DNA of 64,000 nucleotides from VAXT01 sp963827725. Its GTDB lineage: Bacteria; Actinomycetota; Thermoleophilia; Gaiellales; Gaiellaceae. A model generated the notes under the pieces. It was not told the origin of the DNA and ran no database searches. It was given only the letters and a program-made list of their open reading frames with translations. Position numbers and translations under genes: made by a program. Location: the NCBI GenBank assembly GCA_963827725.1, contig CAWHBM010000003.1, forward strand, positions 248,001-312,000, in the 5' to 3' direction. Of this stretch, positions 6,574 through 14,469 are shown in pieces. Position 1 is the stretch's first letter. Every line of letters starts with the position of its first letter.

Positions 6574-8199
6574 TTACATCATTCCGCCCATGTCGGGCAT
6601 GCCGCCACCCATTGGGGCTCCGGCCTTCTCCGGGGCCTCGGCGACGATTGCCTCGGTCGTGAGGATGTTCTTCGCGATCGAAGCGGCGTTCTGCAGGGCA
6701 GAGCGCGTGACCATGGTCGGGTCGATGATCCCGGCCTTGACCAGGTCCTCGAGCTCGCCGGTCTCGACGTTGAGCCCGTGGCCCTTCGCGGCCGATCGGA
6801 TCTTGTCGACGACGACCGAGCCCTCGAGGCCCGCGTTGTCGGCGAGCTGACGGATCGGCTCCTCGAGCGCGCGGGTGATGATGAGCGCACCCGTCTTCTC
6901 GTCGCCCTCGTATGAGTCGACCTTGATCGCAGAGGCCGCGGTCAGAAGAGCGACACCGCCGCCGGGGACGATCCCCTCTTCCAGCGCGGCGCGAGTCGCC
7001 TGCAGCGCGTCCTCGACGCGATGCTTCTTCTCCTTCATCTCGGTCTCGGTCGCAGCTCCGACCTTGATCACCGCAACGCCGCCGGCGAGCTTCGCCAGCC
7101 GCTCCTGCAGCTTCTCGCGGTCGAAGTCGGAGTCGGTGTTCTCGATCTCGTTCTTGATCTGCTTGATGCGAGCCTTGATGTTGTTCGCATCGCCGTCTCC
7201 GTCGATGATCGTCGTGGTGTCCTTGTCGATGACGACCTTGCGGGCCTTGCCGAGCTGAGAGATCTTCGTGTTCTCGAGCTTCAAGCCCATCTCTTCGGTG
7301 ATCACCTCGGCGCCCGCGAGGATCGCGATGTCCTCGAGCATGCGCTTGCGGCGGTCGCCGAAGCCCGGCGCCTTGACGGCAACTGCCGTGAAGGTTCCGC
7401 GGAGTTTGTTGACGACGATCGTGGCGAGAGCCTCGCCCTCGACGTCCTCGGCGATGATCAGCAGCGGCCTACCGGCCTGGATGACCTGCTCGAGCACGGG
7501 GAGGAGGTCCTTGACGGCGCCGACCTTCTGGTTTGCGACCAGGATGTACGGCTCGTCGAGCACGGCCTCCATGCGCTCGGGGTCGGTGACCATGTACGGC
7601 GAGAGGTAGCCCTTGTCGAACTGCATCCCCTCGGTGAACTCGAGCTCGAGCCCGAAGGTCTGGCCCTCCTCGACGTTGACGACACCGTCTTTTCCGACCC
7701 GGTCGATCGCGTCGGCGATGACGTCGCCGATCTCGCGCTCACGCGCGGAGATGGTGGCAACCCGGGCGATGTCTTCCTTGCCCGAGATCCCCTTCGACTG
7801 CTTCTTCAGATCCTCGACGACAGCTTCGACAGCCTGCTCGATGCCGCGCTTGATCCCCATGGGGTTCGCGCCGGCAGCGACGTTCTTCAGGCCCTCGCGG
7901 ACAATCGCCTGGGCGAGCACCGTCGCAGTCGTCGTGCCGTCGCCGGCAACGTCGTTGGTCGCCGTGGCGACCTCTTTGACGAGCTGCGCGCCTTGATTCT
8001 CGAACGGATCCTCGACCTCGATCTCGCGTGCGATCGTGACTCCGTCGTTCGTGATCGTCGGTGCGCCGAACTTCTTGTCGAGAACGACGTACCTACCTTT
8101 GGGGCCAAGGGTGACCTTGACCGCGTCGGCGAGGATGTTGACGCCGCGCTCGAGTGAGCGCCTCGCCTCCTCGTCGAACTTCAGTTCTTTATGAGCCAT
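6574..8199 (-). CDS. groL: 60-kDa chaperonin GroEL
   Basis: 541 aa, full length. It starts MAHKELKFDEEARRSLERG. Hallmarks in order: LGPKGRYVVLDKKFGAPTIT (apex of the equatorial ATP site), NDVAGDGTTTATVLAQAIV (nucleotide-binding GDGTT), VKAPGFGDRRKRMLEDIA in the apical domain, EEGIVPGGGVALL and a C-terminal GGGMPDMGGMM tail. With GroES it forms the ATP-driven folding chamber in the cytoplasm. It lies 28 bp downstream of groES in one operon under a CIRCE operator. The methionine/glycine tail is of the normal chaperonin type, not the His-rich tail of the specialised actinobacterial GroEL1. Confidence 0.98.
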   Translation of the reverse strand: MAHKELKFDEEARRSLERGVNILADAVKVTLGPKGRYVVLDKKFGAPTITNDGVTIAREIEVEDPFENQGAQLVKEVATATNDVAGDGTTTATVLAQAIVREGLKNVAAGANPMGIKRGIEQAVEAVVEDLKKQSKGISGKEDIARVATISAREREIGDVIADAIDRVGKDGVVNVEEGQTFGLELEFTEGMQFDKGYLSPYMVTDPERMEAVLDEPYILVANQKVGAVKDLLPVLEQVIQAGRPLLIIAEDVEGEALATIVVNKLRGTFTAVAVKAPGFGDRRKRMLEDIAILAGAEVITEEMGLKLENTKISQLGKARKVVIDKDTTTIIDGDGDANNIKARIKQIKNEIENTDSDFDREKLQERLAKLAGGVAVIKVGAATETEMKEKKHRVEDALQATRAALEEGIVPGGGVALLTAASAIKVDSYEGDEKTGALIITRALEEPIRQLADNAGLEGSVVVDKIRSAAKGHGLNVETGELEDLVKAGIIDPTMVTRSALQNAASIAKNILTTEAIVAEAPEKAGAPMGGGMPDMGGMM

Positions 8200-8227
8200 T
8201 AACTACTCCTTCTTCCGTGACTGGTTA

Positions 8228-8566
8228 CTAAGCGGACGCGCCCGCGAGCTCTTTCTTCTTGCTCGACTTGGCGCCCTTGGACGCGACCTTCGCGAGCACG
8301 TCGGACTCGCGCAGGATGAGAACTTCGTCGGCACCGACCTTGATGTCGGTCCCGCCGTACTTCGAGTAGATGATCTCGTCGCCGACGGCGACTTCCATCG
8401 GCACGATCTCGCCCGAGTCGTTGCGGGCGCCCGGGCCGACTGCGAGGACGCGGCCGCGCTGCGGCTTCTCCTTCGCGGTGTCGGGCAGAACGATCCCGCT
8501 CGACGTCGTCTCCTCTTCTTCGAGGGGCTCGACGATGAGGCGGTCGCCCAGTGGTTGCAGATCCAT
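8228..8566 (-). CDS. groS: 10-kDa co-chaperonin GroES
   Basis: 112 aa, slightly longer than usual (about 97) because of a Ser/Lys/Ala-rich tail (SKGAKSSKKKELAGASA). It begins MDLQPLGDRLIVEPLEEEET; the mobile loop is TTSSGIVLPDTAKEKPQRG and the roof region GDEIIYSKYGGTDIKVG. The ATG follows AGGAGG. It caps the GroEL ring. First gene of the heat-shock operon, with the HrcA operator 34-60 bp upstream. Confidence 0.97.
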   Translation of the reverse strand: MDLQPLGDRLIVEPLEEEETTSSGIVLPDTAKEKPQRGRVLAVGPGARNDSGEIVPMEVAVGDEIIYSKYGGTDIKVGADEVLILRESDVLAKVASKGAKSSKKKELAGASA

Positions 8567-8599
8567 TCAGGACCTCCTATTCAGACTTTGTGACACGTG

Positions 8600-8626
8600 C
8601 TGGCACTCGAGGACATTGAGTGCCAA
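8600..8626 (-). promoter_or_regulatory. CIRCE operator (HrcA site) of groES-groEL
   Basis: CTGGCACTC, 9-nt spacer, GAGTGCCAA (8600-8608 and 8618-8626). The CIRCE consensus is TTAGCACTC-N9-GAGTGCTAA, and only the outer bases differ. HrcA repression of the operon is inferred from this. Confidence 0.9.
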
Positions 8627-8731
8627 GCCATACTACCCGGTCTCAAGTCCGCTGTGCAGGCGGTCTAGGGAACCTCGACGAGACCAGGGCCGACGTGCAG
8701 TGAGAGCAGTTTGTAACAGGTTTCGCCGTGT

Positions 8732-8737
8732 TAGCGT
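8732..8737 (+). promoter_or_regulatory. -10 box of the NUDIX gene
   Basis: TAGCGT, 6 nt before GTG 8744; no Shine-Dalgarno. Confidence 0.5.
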
Positions 8738-8743
8738 GGGCCG

Positions 8744-9185
8744 GTGAGGAGGGAGTTCTCTGCCGGCGGGGTGCTCGTGCGCCGTCTGCGCGGGCGCTGG
8801 TTCATGGCCGCGATCCAGCCGGCCGGGCGCAAGCGACCCGTATGGGCGCTCCCGAAGGGGATCATCGGGCCGGATGAGAGACCCGAGGAGGCGGCCCTGC
8901 GGGAGGTCGCGGAAGAGACGGGGATCGAGCCGCGGCTCATGACGAAGCTCGGCGACGTGCGCTACGTGTACACGTGGGACGGCGAGCGGGTCTTCAAGGT
9001 CGTCAGCTTCTATTTGTTGCGCTACCGGCGCGGCCGCCTCGGGCGAGATCGCGCCGGAGCAGAAAGTCGAGGTCGCCGAGGCCCGCTGGCTACCGCTCGA
9101 GGAGGCTCCCGGGCTGCTCGCCTACAAAGGCGAGCGGGAGATGGCGGAAAAGGCGCTCGCGTTCATCCGCGCCAACGGCCTATGA
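8744..9185 (+). CDS. NUDIX hydrolase, frameshifted near 9035
   Basis: The Nudix box is intact: GIIGPDERPEEAALREVAEE then TG (GX5EX7REUXEEXGU pattern, about residues 42-64), with AAIQPAGRKRPVWALPKG before it. After FKVVSFYLLRYRR the frame changes; the other frame gives ASGEIAPEQKVEVAEARWLP, LEEAPGLLAYKGER and EMAEKALAFIRANGL with a stop at 9183-9185, a normal Nudix C-terminus. One base is probably miscalled near 9035. The family cleaves nucleoside diphosphates linked to another group (MutT-like or Ap4A-like); the substrate is not predictable here. Confidence 0.82.
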
Positions 9186-9213
9186 TGCGCGCTCTTCCCG
9201 CCCGATAGCCGCC

Positions 9214-9561
9214 ATGTACGCGCTCAACTTCTACTCTCCGATGGTCGTCGACCAACTGCGGAGCCGTCGTAAGACGGCGACGATCCGGCTGGGCGACAAA
9301 TCCAAGAAATACAAGAAGGGCATGGTCGTCCAAGTGCTCGTGGGCGCCCGCTACGGGCCGCGAGACCGGGTCTTCGACGCAGTCATCGACAAGGTCGAGG
9401 TGAAAAAGCTCGCCGAGCTCTCGCCCAAGGAGATCGAGCATGACAACCCCGAAGCGAGGCGGCCCGAGGAGCTCGCCGTCTTCCTCGGCCAGCTCTACAA
9501 CCGTCACATCGGATCAGATGAGATCGTCACCCTGATCCGCTTTTCCGAGATCCGGGCTTAG
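9214..9561 (+). CDS. ASCH-domain protein
   Basis: 115 aa. It starts MYALNFYSPMVVDQLRSRRK, the beta-strand plus helix typical of ASCH/PUA-like RNA-binding folds, then TATIRLGDKSKKYKKGMVVQ and VLVGARYGPRDRVFDAVIDK. ASCH proteins are thought to bind RNA or nucleic acid intermediates; no catalytic motif is seen. A TATGAT box lies at 9181-9186, so this gene may have a short leader. Its 3' end overlaps the convergent zinc-ribbon gene by 35 bp. Confidence 0.75.
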   Translation: MYALNFYSPMVVDQLRSRRKTATIRLGDKSKKYKKGMVVQVLVGARYGPRDRVFDAVIDKVEVKKLAELSPKEIEHDNPEARRPEELAVFLGQLYNRHIGSDEIVTLIRFSEIRA

Positions 9562-9829
9562 TTCGTCGAATAGGCGTCCCGAAGGCTTCAGCAGGTCGAA
9601 GCTCCGCGCTACAGGCCTCACATTCCACCGCGAAGACCGAGCTGAAGCGTGCGTTGCACTCTGGGCAGCGCCAGCGCATCTCGCCGGCGCACTGGGGACA
9701 TGTCTTTGGCAGCTCGTCCTCGGAGTCGTCGAAGTAGCGCTGCGCAAAGCCGCAGGTCAGGCAGAACGACACCCAGTCGCCGAGCGTCTTGCGGCGCTCC
9801 TCGCGTAGCCAATCCGAGGCCTTGCCCAC
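9527..9829 (-). CDS. zinc-ribbon protein
   Basis: 100 aa with three CxxC knuckles: CLTCGF (about residues 23-26), CPQCAG, CPECNA, then a fourth pair CEAC. A basic tail (PIRRTKPGSRKSGSG) follows. It looks like a double zinc ribbon with nucleic-acid or protein-binding potential, with no enzyme domain. The GTG start lies 1 bp after the stop of the upstream membrane-protein gene, so the two form an operon. Function unknown. Confidence 0.7.
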   Translation of the reverse strand: MGKASDWLREERRKTLGDWVSFCLTCGFAQRYFDDSEDELPKTCPQCAGEMRWRCPECNARFSSVFAVECEACSAELRPAEAFGTPIRRTKPGSRKSGSG

Positions 9830-9830
9830 G

Positions 9831-11024
9831 TTACTCGTGCGGACGGGAGCCCCGTGCTCGCAAAAACGTGCCGCGCATCGAGTCGCCCAGGTCGGCCGCG
9901 GCCGCGTCGGGGTGCTCGCGCGCGGCCTGACGGCGCAGCAACTCGATCCCCAGTCCGAGCAGGAGCGCGGCGGAGATCACGAACCTCGCGCGGGTCATCT
10001 GCTCGGTCGGCCCCCACAGCACCAGCAGGAACAGAAGAATGGCCGCGGCTCCATAGGCAATCTCCCACCGTGCGAGGAACGGCGCGAGCTCTCGCCTCGT
10101 GGCTGTCCCGCTACGCGACGGGCCGGCGAGCCAGACGGCAATCAGTGCGAAGATGCCGAGCGCGACCAGCGTCCAGCCTCCGTCCGACAACAGCATGGTG
10201 AGAATGCTCCACGCCTCCGCGGCAGCCGGGCGGTTGGCGTCCTCCATCACGATGTTCTCGACCACATAGTCACCCGCGAGATTGCGGACGAGGACGACGA
10301 CCAGGCCGGCCACCATGAGGCCGATAGCGATCATCCGCAAGATCCCGCGCCGACGACCGTGCGCGAGCCAGAGCGAGATCGCAAAGAGCGCGAGCGGCAC
10401 GAGCCAGAGAAACAGCGCTAGTTGCTTCAGAAGCTGCGTCAGGTTCTGTGCAGTCTCGAGCTGGTCGGCCTGCATGACCTCGACGCGACCGGCGTCATCG
10501 GGCAGGCGTTGAGCGATGTTTCCGACGACGGCGACCTGGTCTCCGAGCTGGACCACCAGAGGCTGGAGATCGAGCACGACGACTCCGTCTTCGGTGCCGA
10601 CCGTAGTGAGCTCGTCGTCGAGCAGCCGGACAAGCTGCTCGTGAGCGCGAACGATCGAGCTCGCCCAGAGGGCCTGGAACCTCGGTCTGGCGAGCAGCCG
10701 CCGGGCGGACCGGTCTGCGAGCTCGCGCATGGCGGCGGCCAAGGGGCCGGCGAGCGGCTTCTGGTCCTCCGACAGACGAAGCTCGAGCTCGGCCTGGACG
10801 TCGACGTTCGAGAAGAACTGCTCGACGAGCGTCGCGGCGACCTGGTTCCGGATCTCGTCGTTTGCGATCAACTCGTTCGCGGAGTTCTCGACGGTCGGCG
10901 TATCCAGCGCCTGATAGCGAACGTAGCCCGCGACAACAGCGACGACGGCGAGAACGATCCCGAGGAGGACCAACACTCGGGCTAGCACCATGCGCCATCG
11001 CGAGGCGGTGGTCAGCTCAGCCAC
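9831..11024 (-). CDS. hypothetical multi-pass membrane protein with large extracytoplasmic domain
   Basis: 397 aa from GTG 11024. This start is chosen because TATGCT lies 6 nt upstream and there is no Shine-Dalgarno; an ATG 48 nt further up is less likely. Helix 1 is about residues 13-33, then a roughly 165-residue soluble segment rich in charged helices (VENSANELIANDEIRNQVAA and following), then about six helices, and a charged C-terminal tail with HPDAAAADLGDSMRGT. No known catalytic motif. Similar large hypothetical membrane proteins occur in actinobacteria; I cannot name a function. Confidence 0.7.
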   Translation of the reverse strand: MAELTTASRWRMVLARVLVLLGIVLAVVAVVAGYVRYQALDTPTVENSANELIANDEIRNQVAATLVEQFFSNVDVQAELELRLSEDQKPLAGPLAAAMRELADRSARRLLARPRFQALWASSIVRAHEQLVRLLDDELTTVGTEDGVVVLDLQPLVVQLGDQVAVVGNIAQRLPDDAGRVEVMQADQLETAQNLTQLLKQLALFLWLVPLALFAISLWLAHGRRRGILRMIAIGLMVAGLVVVLVRNLAGDYVVENIVMEDANRPAAAEAWSILTMLLSDGGWTLVALGIFALIAVWLAGPSRSGTATRRELAPFLARWEIAYGAAAILLFLLVLWGPTEQMTRARFVISAALLLGLGIELLRRQAAREHPDAAAADLGDSMRGTFLRARGSRPHE

Positions 11025-11030
11025 CAGGCG

Positions 11031-11036
11031 AGCATA
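11031..11036 (-). promoter_or_regulatory. -10 box of the 9831-11024 gene
   Basis: TATGCT (complement), 6 nt before GTG 11024. It decides the start. Confidence 0.5.
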
Positions 11037-11207
11037 CTCCCCAAGCCGAAATCGGGGTGACGAGCCAAGCATCTCGCGTCCCCCGGAAGGGGTCCCTCAC
11101 CCGGCGTGGAAAACCCGCTATGTAGGACATCCGCTGCGACGAACTCGGCGGTGCACTGAAGCCCAGCGGAACCGCCTCTGCCCGCAACTGCGTAAGGGAG
11201 GAAGTCA

Positions 11208-11618
11208 ATGAGTCAATACGATCCGGAGCCCCAGCAGGTCTCTGGCTGGGCCGCAGGCGGAATCACTTTCGCTGCGACGATGCTGCTCATCATCGGTTCC
11301 TTCCAGGTGATCTCCGGCCTGGTCGCCATCTTCGACGACGGGTTCTTCCTGATCACGGAGAACTACACGTTCGATCTCGACACCACTGCCTGGGGCTGGA
11401 TCCACCTGATCCTGGGACTCCTCCTGCTCTTCACGGGATGGGCCCTGTACTCCCAGAAGCTGTGGGCGGCCATGACCGCGATCTTCCTGGCCATGCTGAG
11501 CGCCATCGAGAACTTCTTCTTCATTCCGTACTACCCGTTCTGGTCGATTCTCATCATTGCGCTCTGCGTCTGGGTGATCTGGGCGTTGACGCGGCCGGGC
11601 GCCGTCCGGGCCACCTGA
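11208..11618 (+). CDS. DUF7144-type four-helix membrane protein
   Basis: 136 aa; the ATG follows AAGGGAGGAAG. Four helices (about residues 18-40, 64-80, 86-103 and 108-126) with the family signature GWIHLILGLLLLFTGWALYS and NFFFIPYYPFWSILIIAL. It is an actinobacterial inner-membrane family of unknown role. A strong hairpin ends the gene at 11631-11660. Confidence 0.85.
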   Translation: MSQYDPEPQQVSGWAAGGITFAATMLLIIGSFQVISGLVAIFDDGFFLITENYTFDLDTTAWGWIHLILGLLLLFTGWALYSQKLWAAMTAIFLAMLSAIENFFFIPYYPFWSILIIALCVWVIWALTRPGAVRAT

Positions 11619-11630
11619 ACCGAGGATCTG

Positions 11631-11660
11631 CGCGGCCTCGGGCTTTAGCTCGAGGCCGCG
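11631..11660. terminator. bidirectional terminator hairpin
   Basis: CGCGGCCTCG (11631-11640) pairs perfectly with CGAGGCCGCG (11651-11660) between two convergent genes. Confidence 0.75.
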
Positions 11661-11673
11661 CCACGCCTAGCGA

Positions 11674-12039
11674 CTAGTCCGCAGTCGCCTTCCGCTTGAT
11701 CGCTTCGAACTCTTCCTGCGTGATCGAGCCCTGGTCGAGCAGTTGCTGCCCGAGGGCGATCTCCGTCGCCGGTCCGCCCGCCGTCGCAGCGGACTGAAGC
11801 GTCTTGATGTTCCGCTGGGCCATGCCGTCTCCGTTCGCGATCATGTAGATCAGAACGCCCAGGAGCGGAAGAGCGATCAGAAGCACCGTCCAGCCCGCTT
11901 TCCCCCAGCCGGAGACATCGTGTCGGCGGAAAACGTCACCGAGAATCGAGACCAGGATCCAGAGCCAGATCACCCAGGCGAAGAAGACGATCATCGTCCA
12001 GATCACGTCCAGCAACGGATAGTCAGCTGCAAGAACCAC
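11674..12039 (-). CDS. PLDc_N / SHOCT domain membrane protein
   Basis: 121 aa from GTG 12039 (GAGGAGG 8 nt upstream; a GTG 9 nt earlier is possible). Two helices with the PLDc_N pattern: VIWTMIVFFAWVIWLWILVS, then DVFRRHDVSGWGKAGW, TVLLIALPLLGVLIYMI. The tail ends in a SHOCT motif (LGQQLLDQGSITQEEFEAIK, then RKA), a short oligomerisation element. It is probably a membrane stress or envelope accessory protein. It lies 18 bp downstream of the AI-2E-type gene, so they share a transcript. Confidence 0.85.
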   Translation of the reverse strand: MVLAADYPLLDVIWTMIVFFAWVIWLWILVSILGDVFRRHDVSGWGKAGWTVLLIALPLLGVLIYMIANGDGMAQRNIKTLQSAATAGGPATEIALGQQLLDQGSITQEEFEAIKRKATAD

Positions 12040-12057
12040 ACCTACCACCTCCTCGGA

Positions 12058-13125
12058 CTATGTGACTGCAGAGCTCGCCGCAGCCACTTTCTCCCGCCGG
12101 GCCTTCGTCAGCTCCTGAGTGACAATCTGAATCGTGGCCGCCAGCGGCACGGCGGTCAGCGCTCCCAGCACTCCCAACAACGCGCCGAAGAGCGTGACCG
12201 CGACGATGATGAAGAAGCCGGAAAGCTTGACGGCTTTGCCTTGAATCTTGGGCGTGAGGATGTTGTTCTCGAGCTGCTGGTAGACGAGGATGACGACGAG
12301 CATGATCAAGGCTGCGGTCAGCCCCTGCTCCGCCCAGAGGGCGGGTACGAGAACGAAGCTGGCGATCGTCGCGCCGATATTCGGGATCGTGTCCAGCAAC
12401 CCGGCAATGACCCCGAGCGCGATGGCGAAGCTCGAGCCGAGCAGCCACGCGGTCAGCCCTTGAGTGACGCCGGCGATCGTCGCAATGACGACCACTGCGA
12501 TTGCCCACCGCGAGACCGACTCCGTCACCCGTTCCCACACGCCGAGCCAGCGCTCGTCTTCACCGGGCATGAGCAAGCTTGCGAGCCCCTTCTTCAGGTT
12601 CGTGACGTCGCTCAGGAAGAAGAGGCAGATGAAGAGCACCGTGAAGGCGATGAGGAAGACCGAGAAGAAGCTGCCCGCCACGCCCAGCAAGGCGGAGATC
12701 GCGTCCGGCACCGAAGCGGCCGCGCTCTCTGATCCGGACTGCACATTCCCGCCGATCCCCGTGTCGCCGAACCACGAGAGCTCGTCCGACGAGCGGAGGT
12801 CCTCGACCATCATCGGCAACTGCTGGAGAAAGTCCCTCACAGAGCTGACCAATGGAACAAGGAACAGCAGCGCCACAACCGTCACGGTCAGCGCCGTGCC
12901 GAGCACCGTGACCGTTGCCGCGAGCCCACGAGACATCCCGGTCTTCTCCATCACAAAGCGCACCGGAAACTCGAAGACGAGGGCGAGGAAGACGCCGACG
13001 AAGACGACCAGGAAGGTGCTGCCAATCGTCGCGAAGGCGGCCAGGAGCAGGAGCGCGGCTGCAACGACCAGAACCGTCCGCACCGGAAGGTAAAGCTCGA
13101 CTCGCCTCTTCCCCTGAGCCTCCAT
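12058..13125 (-). CDS. AI-2E family (PerM/TqsA-like) transporter
   Basis: 355 aa with about eight helices. Signatures: ATIGSTFLVVFVGVFLALVF near the N-terminus, GVTQGLTAWLLGSSFAIALG, IAGLLDTIPNIGATIASFVL, YQQLENNILTPKIQGKAVKL and GALLGVLGALTAVPLAATIQ. These mark the AI-2E exporter family, whose members export quorum signal or act as Na+/H+ exchangers. The extracytoplasmic loop contains a Gly/Ser/Asp-rich stretch. The ATG has TAGGCT 7 nt upstream. The actual cargo is unknown. Confidence 0.9.
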   Translation of the reverse strand: MEAQGKRRVELYLPVRTVLVVAAALLLLAAFATIGSTFLVVFVGVFLALVFEFPVRFVMEKTGMSRGLAATVTVLGTALTVTVVALLFLVPLVSSVRDFLQQLPMMVEDLRSSDELSWFGDTGIGGNVQSGSESAAASVPDAISALLGVAGSFFSVFLIAFTVLFICLFFLSDVTNLKKGLASLLMPGEDERWLGVWERVTESVSRWAIAVVVIATIAGVTQGLTAWLLGSSFAIALGVIAGLLDTIPNIGATIASFVLVPALWAEQGLTAALIMLVVILVYQQLENNILTPKIQGKAVKLSGFFIIVAVTLFGALLGVLGALTAVPLAATIQIVTQELTKARREKVAAASSAVT

Positions 13126-13132
13126 TGCGCGG

Positions 13133-13142
13133 AGCCTATCCT
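13133..13142. promoter_or_regulatory. overlapping divergent -10 boxes between AI-2E gene and K+ channel gene
   Basis: Leftward TAGGCT (complement of 13133-13138) is 7 nt before the AI-2E ATG. Rightward TATCCT is 13137-13142, sharing two bases, with a roughly 20-nt leader to ATG 13170. Confidence 0.45.
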
Positions 13143-13169
13143 TGTCTCAGCAGGGAAGCGCCGGGCTCG

Positions 13170-13652
13170 ATGGTCCAGCTCAGGGGTGCCACCGACCTCA
13201 CCGTCCTGCTGCGCTGCTTAGCTGGGCGGACGGTGGCGATGCCCCTGAACCAATTCGTCATGCGACGACTCGAGGGAGCGCTGGAGACCGGGCGCATCCT
13301 CCGCTACCTGATCGCGGCCATCGTCACCATCGCCGTTGCGTCCGCCCTCATCATGCGGATCGTCGATCCCGCCGACTTTCCCAGTCTCGGCCTTGCGCTG
13401 TGGTGGGCGGTAACGACAGTGACCACGGTCGGCTACGGAGATGTCGTCCCGGTGCAACCCGGCGGCCGAGCAGTGGCGGCGATTTTGATGATCGTGGGGT
13501 ACGCCTCCCTGTCGCTGCTCACCGGCATCATCGCGTCGGTCCTCGTTCACAAGAGGACCCAGGCAGCCACACCCGCAACGGCGACCGACGTCGAGCAACT
13601 CGACCGCCGGCTGGCCGAGATCGAGCGGCTTCTCAGGGCAAAGGCGGAATAG
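13170..13652 (+). CDS. two-helix potassium channel subunit
   Basis: 160 aa. The selectivity filter TTVTTVGYGDVVPV (TVGYGD) lies between helix 1 (LRYLIAAIVTIAVASALIM) and helix 2 (AAILMIVGYASLSLLTGIIA), with a pore helix LGLALWWAV. This is the KcsA-type minimal pore, which should form a tetramer in the membrane. The short C-terminal tail (DVEQLDRRLAEIERLLRAKA) is a heptad-like coiled coil suited to tetramerisation. There is no RCK or ligand domain. A start at ATG 13239 is also possible; 13170 has AGGGAAG upstream. Confidence 0.85.
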   Translation: MVQLRGATDLTVLLRCLAGRTVAMPLNQFVMRRLEGALETGRILRYLIAAIVTIAVASALIMRIVDPADFPSLGLALWWAVTTVTTVGYGDVVPVQPGGRAVAAILMIVGYASLSLLTGIIASVLVHKRTQAATPATATDVEQLDRRLAEIERLLRAKAE

Positions 13653-13683
13653 ACTCGCCTCAAGCGACCGGGGAGGTGGCACC

Positions 13684-14283
13684 GTGTTGATGAACCCGAT
13701 GAGCACTCGCACGGACTTCGGCCGCGCCGATGCCGAGGAGGCCGCGCGCCACTGGCTGGTCTTTCTCCTCGCCGGGATCACGTCGCTCGTGTTCGGCGCG
13801 CTCATCCTGACCATTGACTGGTCGGTGGACAGCCTCGCGACATTCGTGGGGGTCCTGTTCATCGTGCAGGGAGCGTCGCTGGCGATCACGCCGTCCCTGG
13901 ACGGGAGCGGCCGCTGGGCGAACGTGGGCGCCGGCACGATCGCGGCAGGAGCCGGCGTCGCCCTGATCGTCTGGCCGGACAAGGGGTTGCGCACCGTCGG
14001 CGTCTTCGTCGGCATCTTCGTGCTGTGTTCCGGCGCGCTTCACGTTGTCGGAGCGCTCTCGAACCGACACGTCCCGAACTGGTGGCTAATGCTCGTTCTC
14101 GGCGCAATCGAGATACCGATCGGCGTCTGGGCAATGCGCCGCCCCGATCAGACGATCGTGCTCCTGATCACGCTCGTCGGAGCCTGGGCAGTCGTGACCG
14201 GGGTCTCGCAGATGCTGACGGCCTTCGAGCTGAAGAAGCTTCCGTCCCGCGTGGGCAGCGCGCCGGCTACTCGAGCGGGCTGA
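13684..14283 (+). CDS. HdeD-like (DUF308) membrane protein
   Basis: 199 aa; GTG start after GGGGAGG. Six helices arranged as repeated hairpins: HWLVFLLAGITSLVFGALIL, SLATFVGVLFIVQGASLAIT, AGTIAAGAGVALIVWP, VGVFVGIFVLCSGALHVVGA, WWLMLVLGAIEIPIGVWAM and IVLLITLVGAWAVVTGVSQM. The G-(L/I)-hairpin repeats match DUF308/HdeD, linked to acid resistance in enterobacteria. Role here not established. Confidence 0.85.
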   Translation: MLMNPMSTRTDFGRADAEEAARHWLVFLLAGITSLVFGALILTIDWSVDSLATFVGVLFIVQGASLAITPSLDGSGRWANVGAGTIAAGAGVALIVWPDKGLRTVGVFVGIFVLCSGALHVVGALSNRHVPNWWLMLVLGAIEIPIGVWAMRRPDQTIVLLITLVGAWAVVTGVSQMLTAFELKKLPSRVGSAPATRAG

Positions 14284-14378
14284 TCGACACGGGCGTTCGG
14301 CGCCCCGAGGAGGGTCTGGCGAAAAACATGCTGAGCCCCCGGGCCGCGCTGCTCGCCCCGAGGGCGGGTCCTCAGTCG

Positions 14379-14402
14379 CACCCAGGCTGACGAGCCTGGG
14401 TG
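14379..14402. terminator. bidirectional terminator hairpin
   Basis: CACCCAGGCT (14379-14388), loop GACG, AGCCTGGGTG (14393-14402), a perfect 10-bp stem between convergent genes. Confidence 0.7.
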
Positions 14403-14469
14403 TCCCTGCGTCCGCGCCCTCGGAACGACCATCGCACCCCGGGAACGAGCAGAATTCCGCCAAACCCTC

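Noticed and set aside
7021..8157. Long rightward reading frame antisense to groEL (378 codons)
   Set aside because: Shadow of the GC-rich groEL coding strand; composition is Asp/Leu/Arg/Val-rich without domain motifs, no Shine-Dalgarno or -10 box.
9814..9831. Frameshift between the 9831 membrane gene and the zinc-ribbon gene (fusion)
   Set aside because: Stop and GTG are 1 bp apart, both products are complete, so this is ordinary operon spacing.
11743..12732. Rightward 329-codon frame opposite the SHOCT and AI-2E genes
   Set aside because: Strongly charged low-complexity product (Arg/Asp/Glu), antisense to two well-recognised membrane genes.
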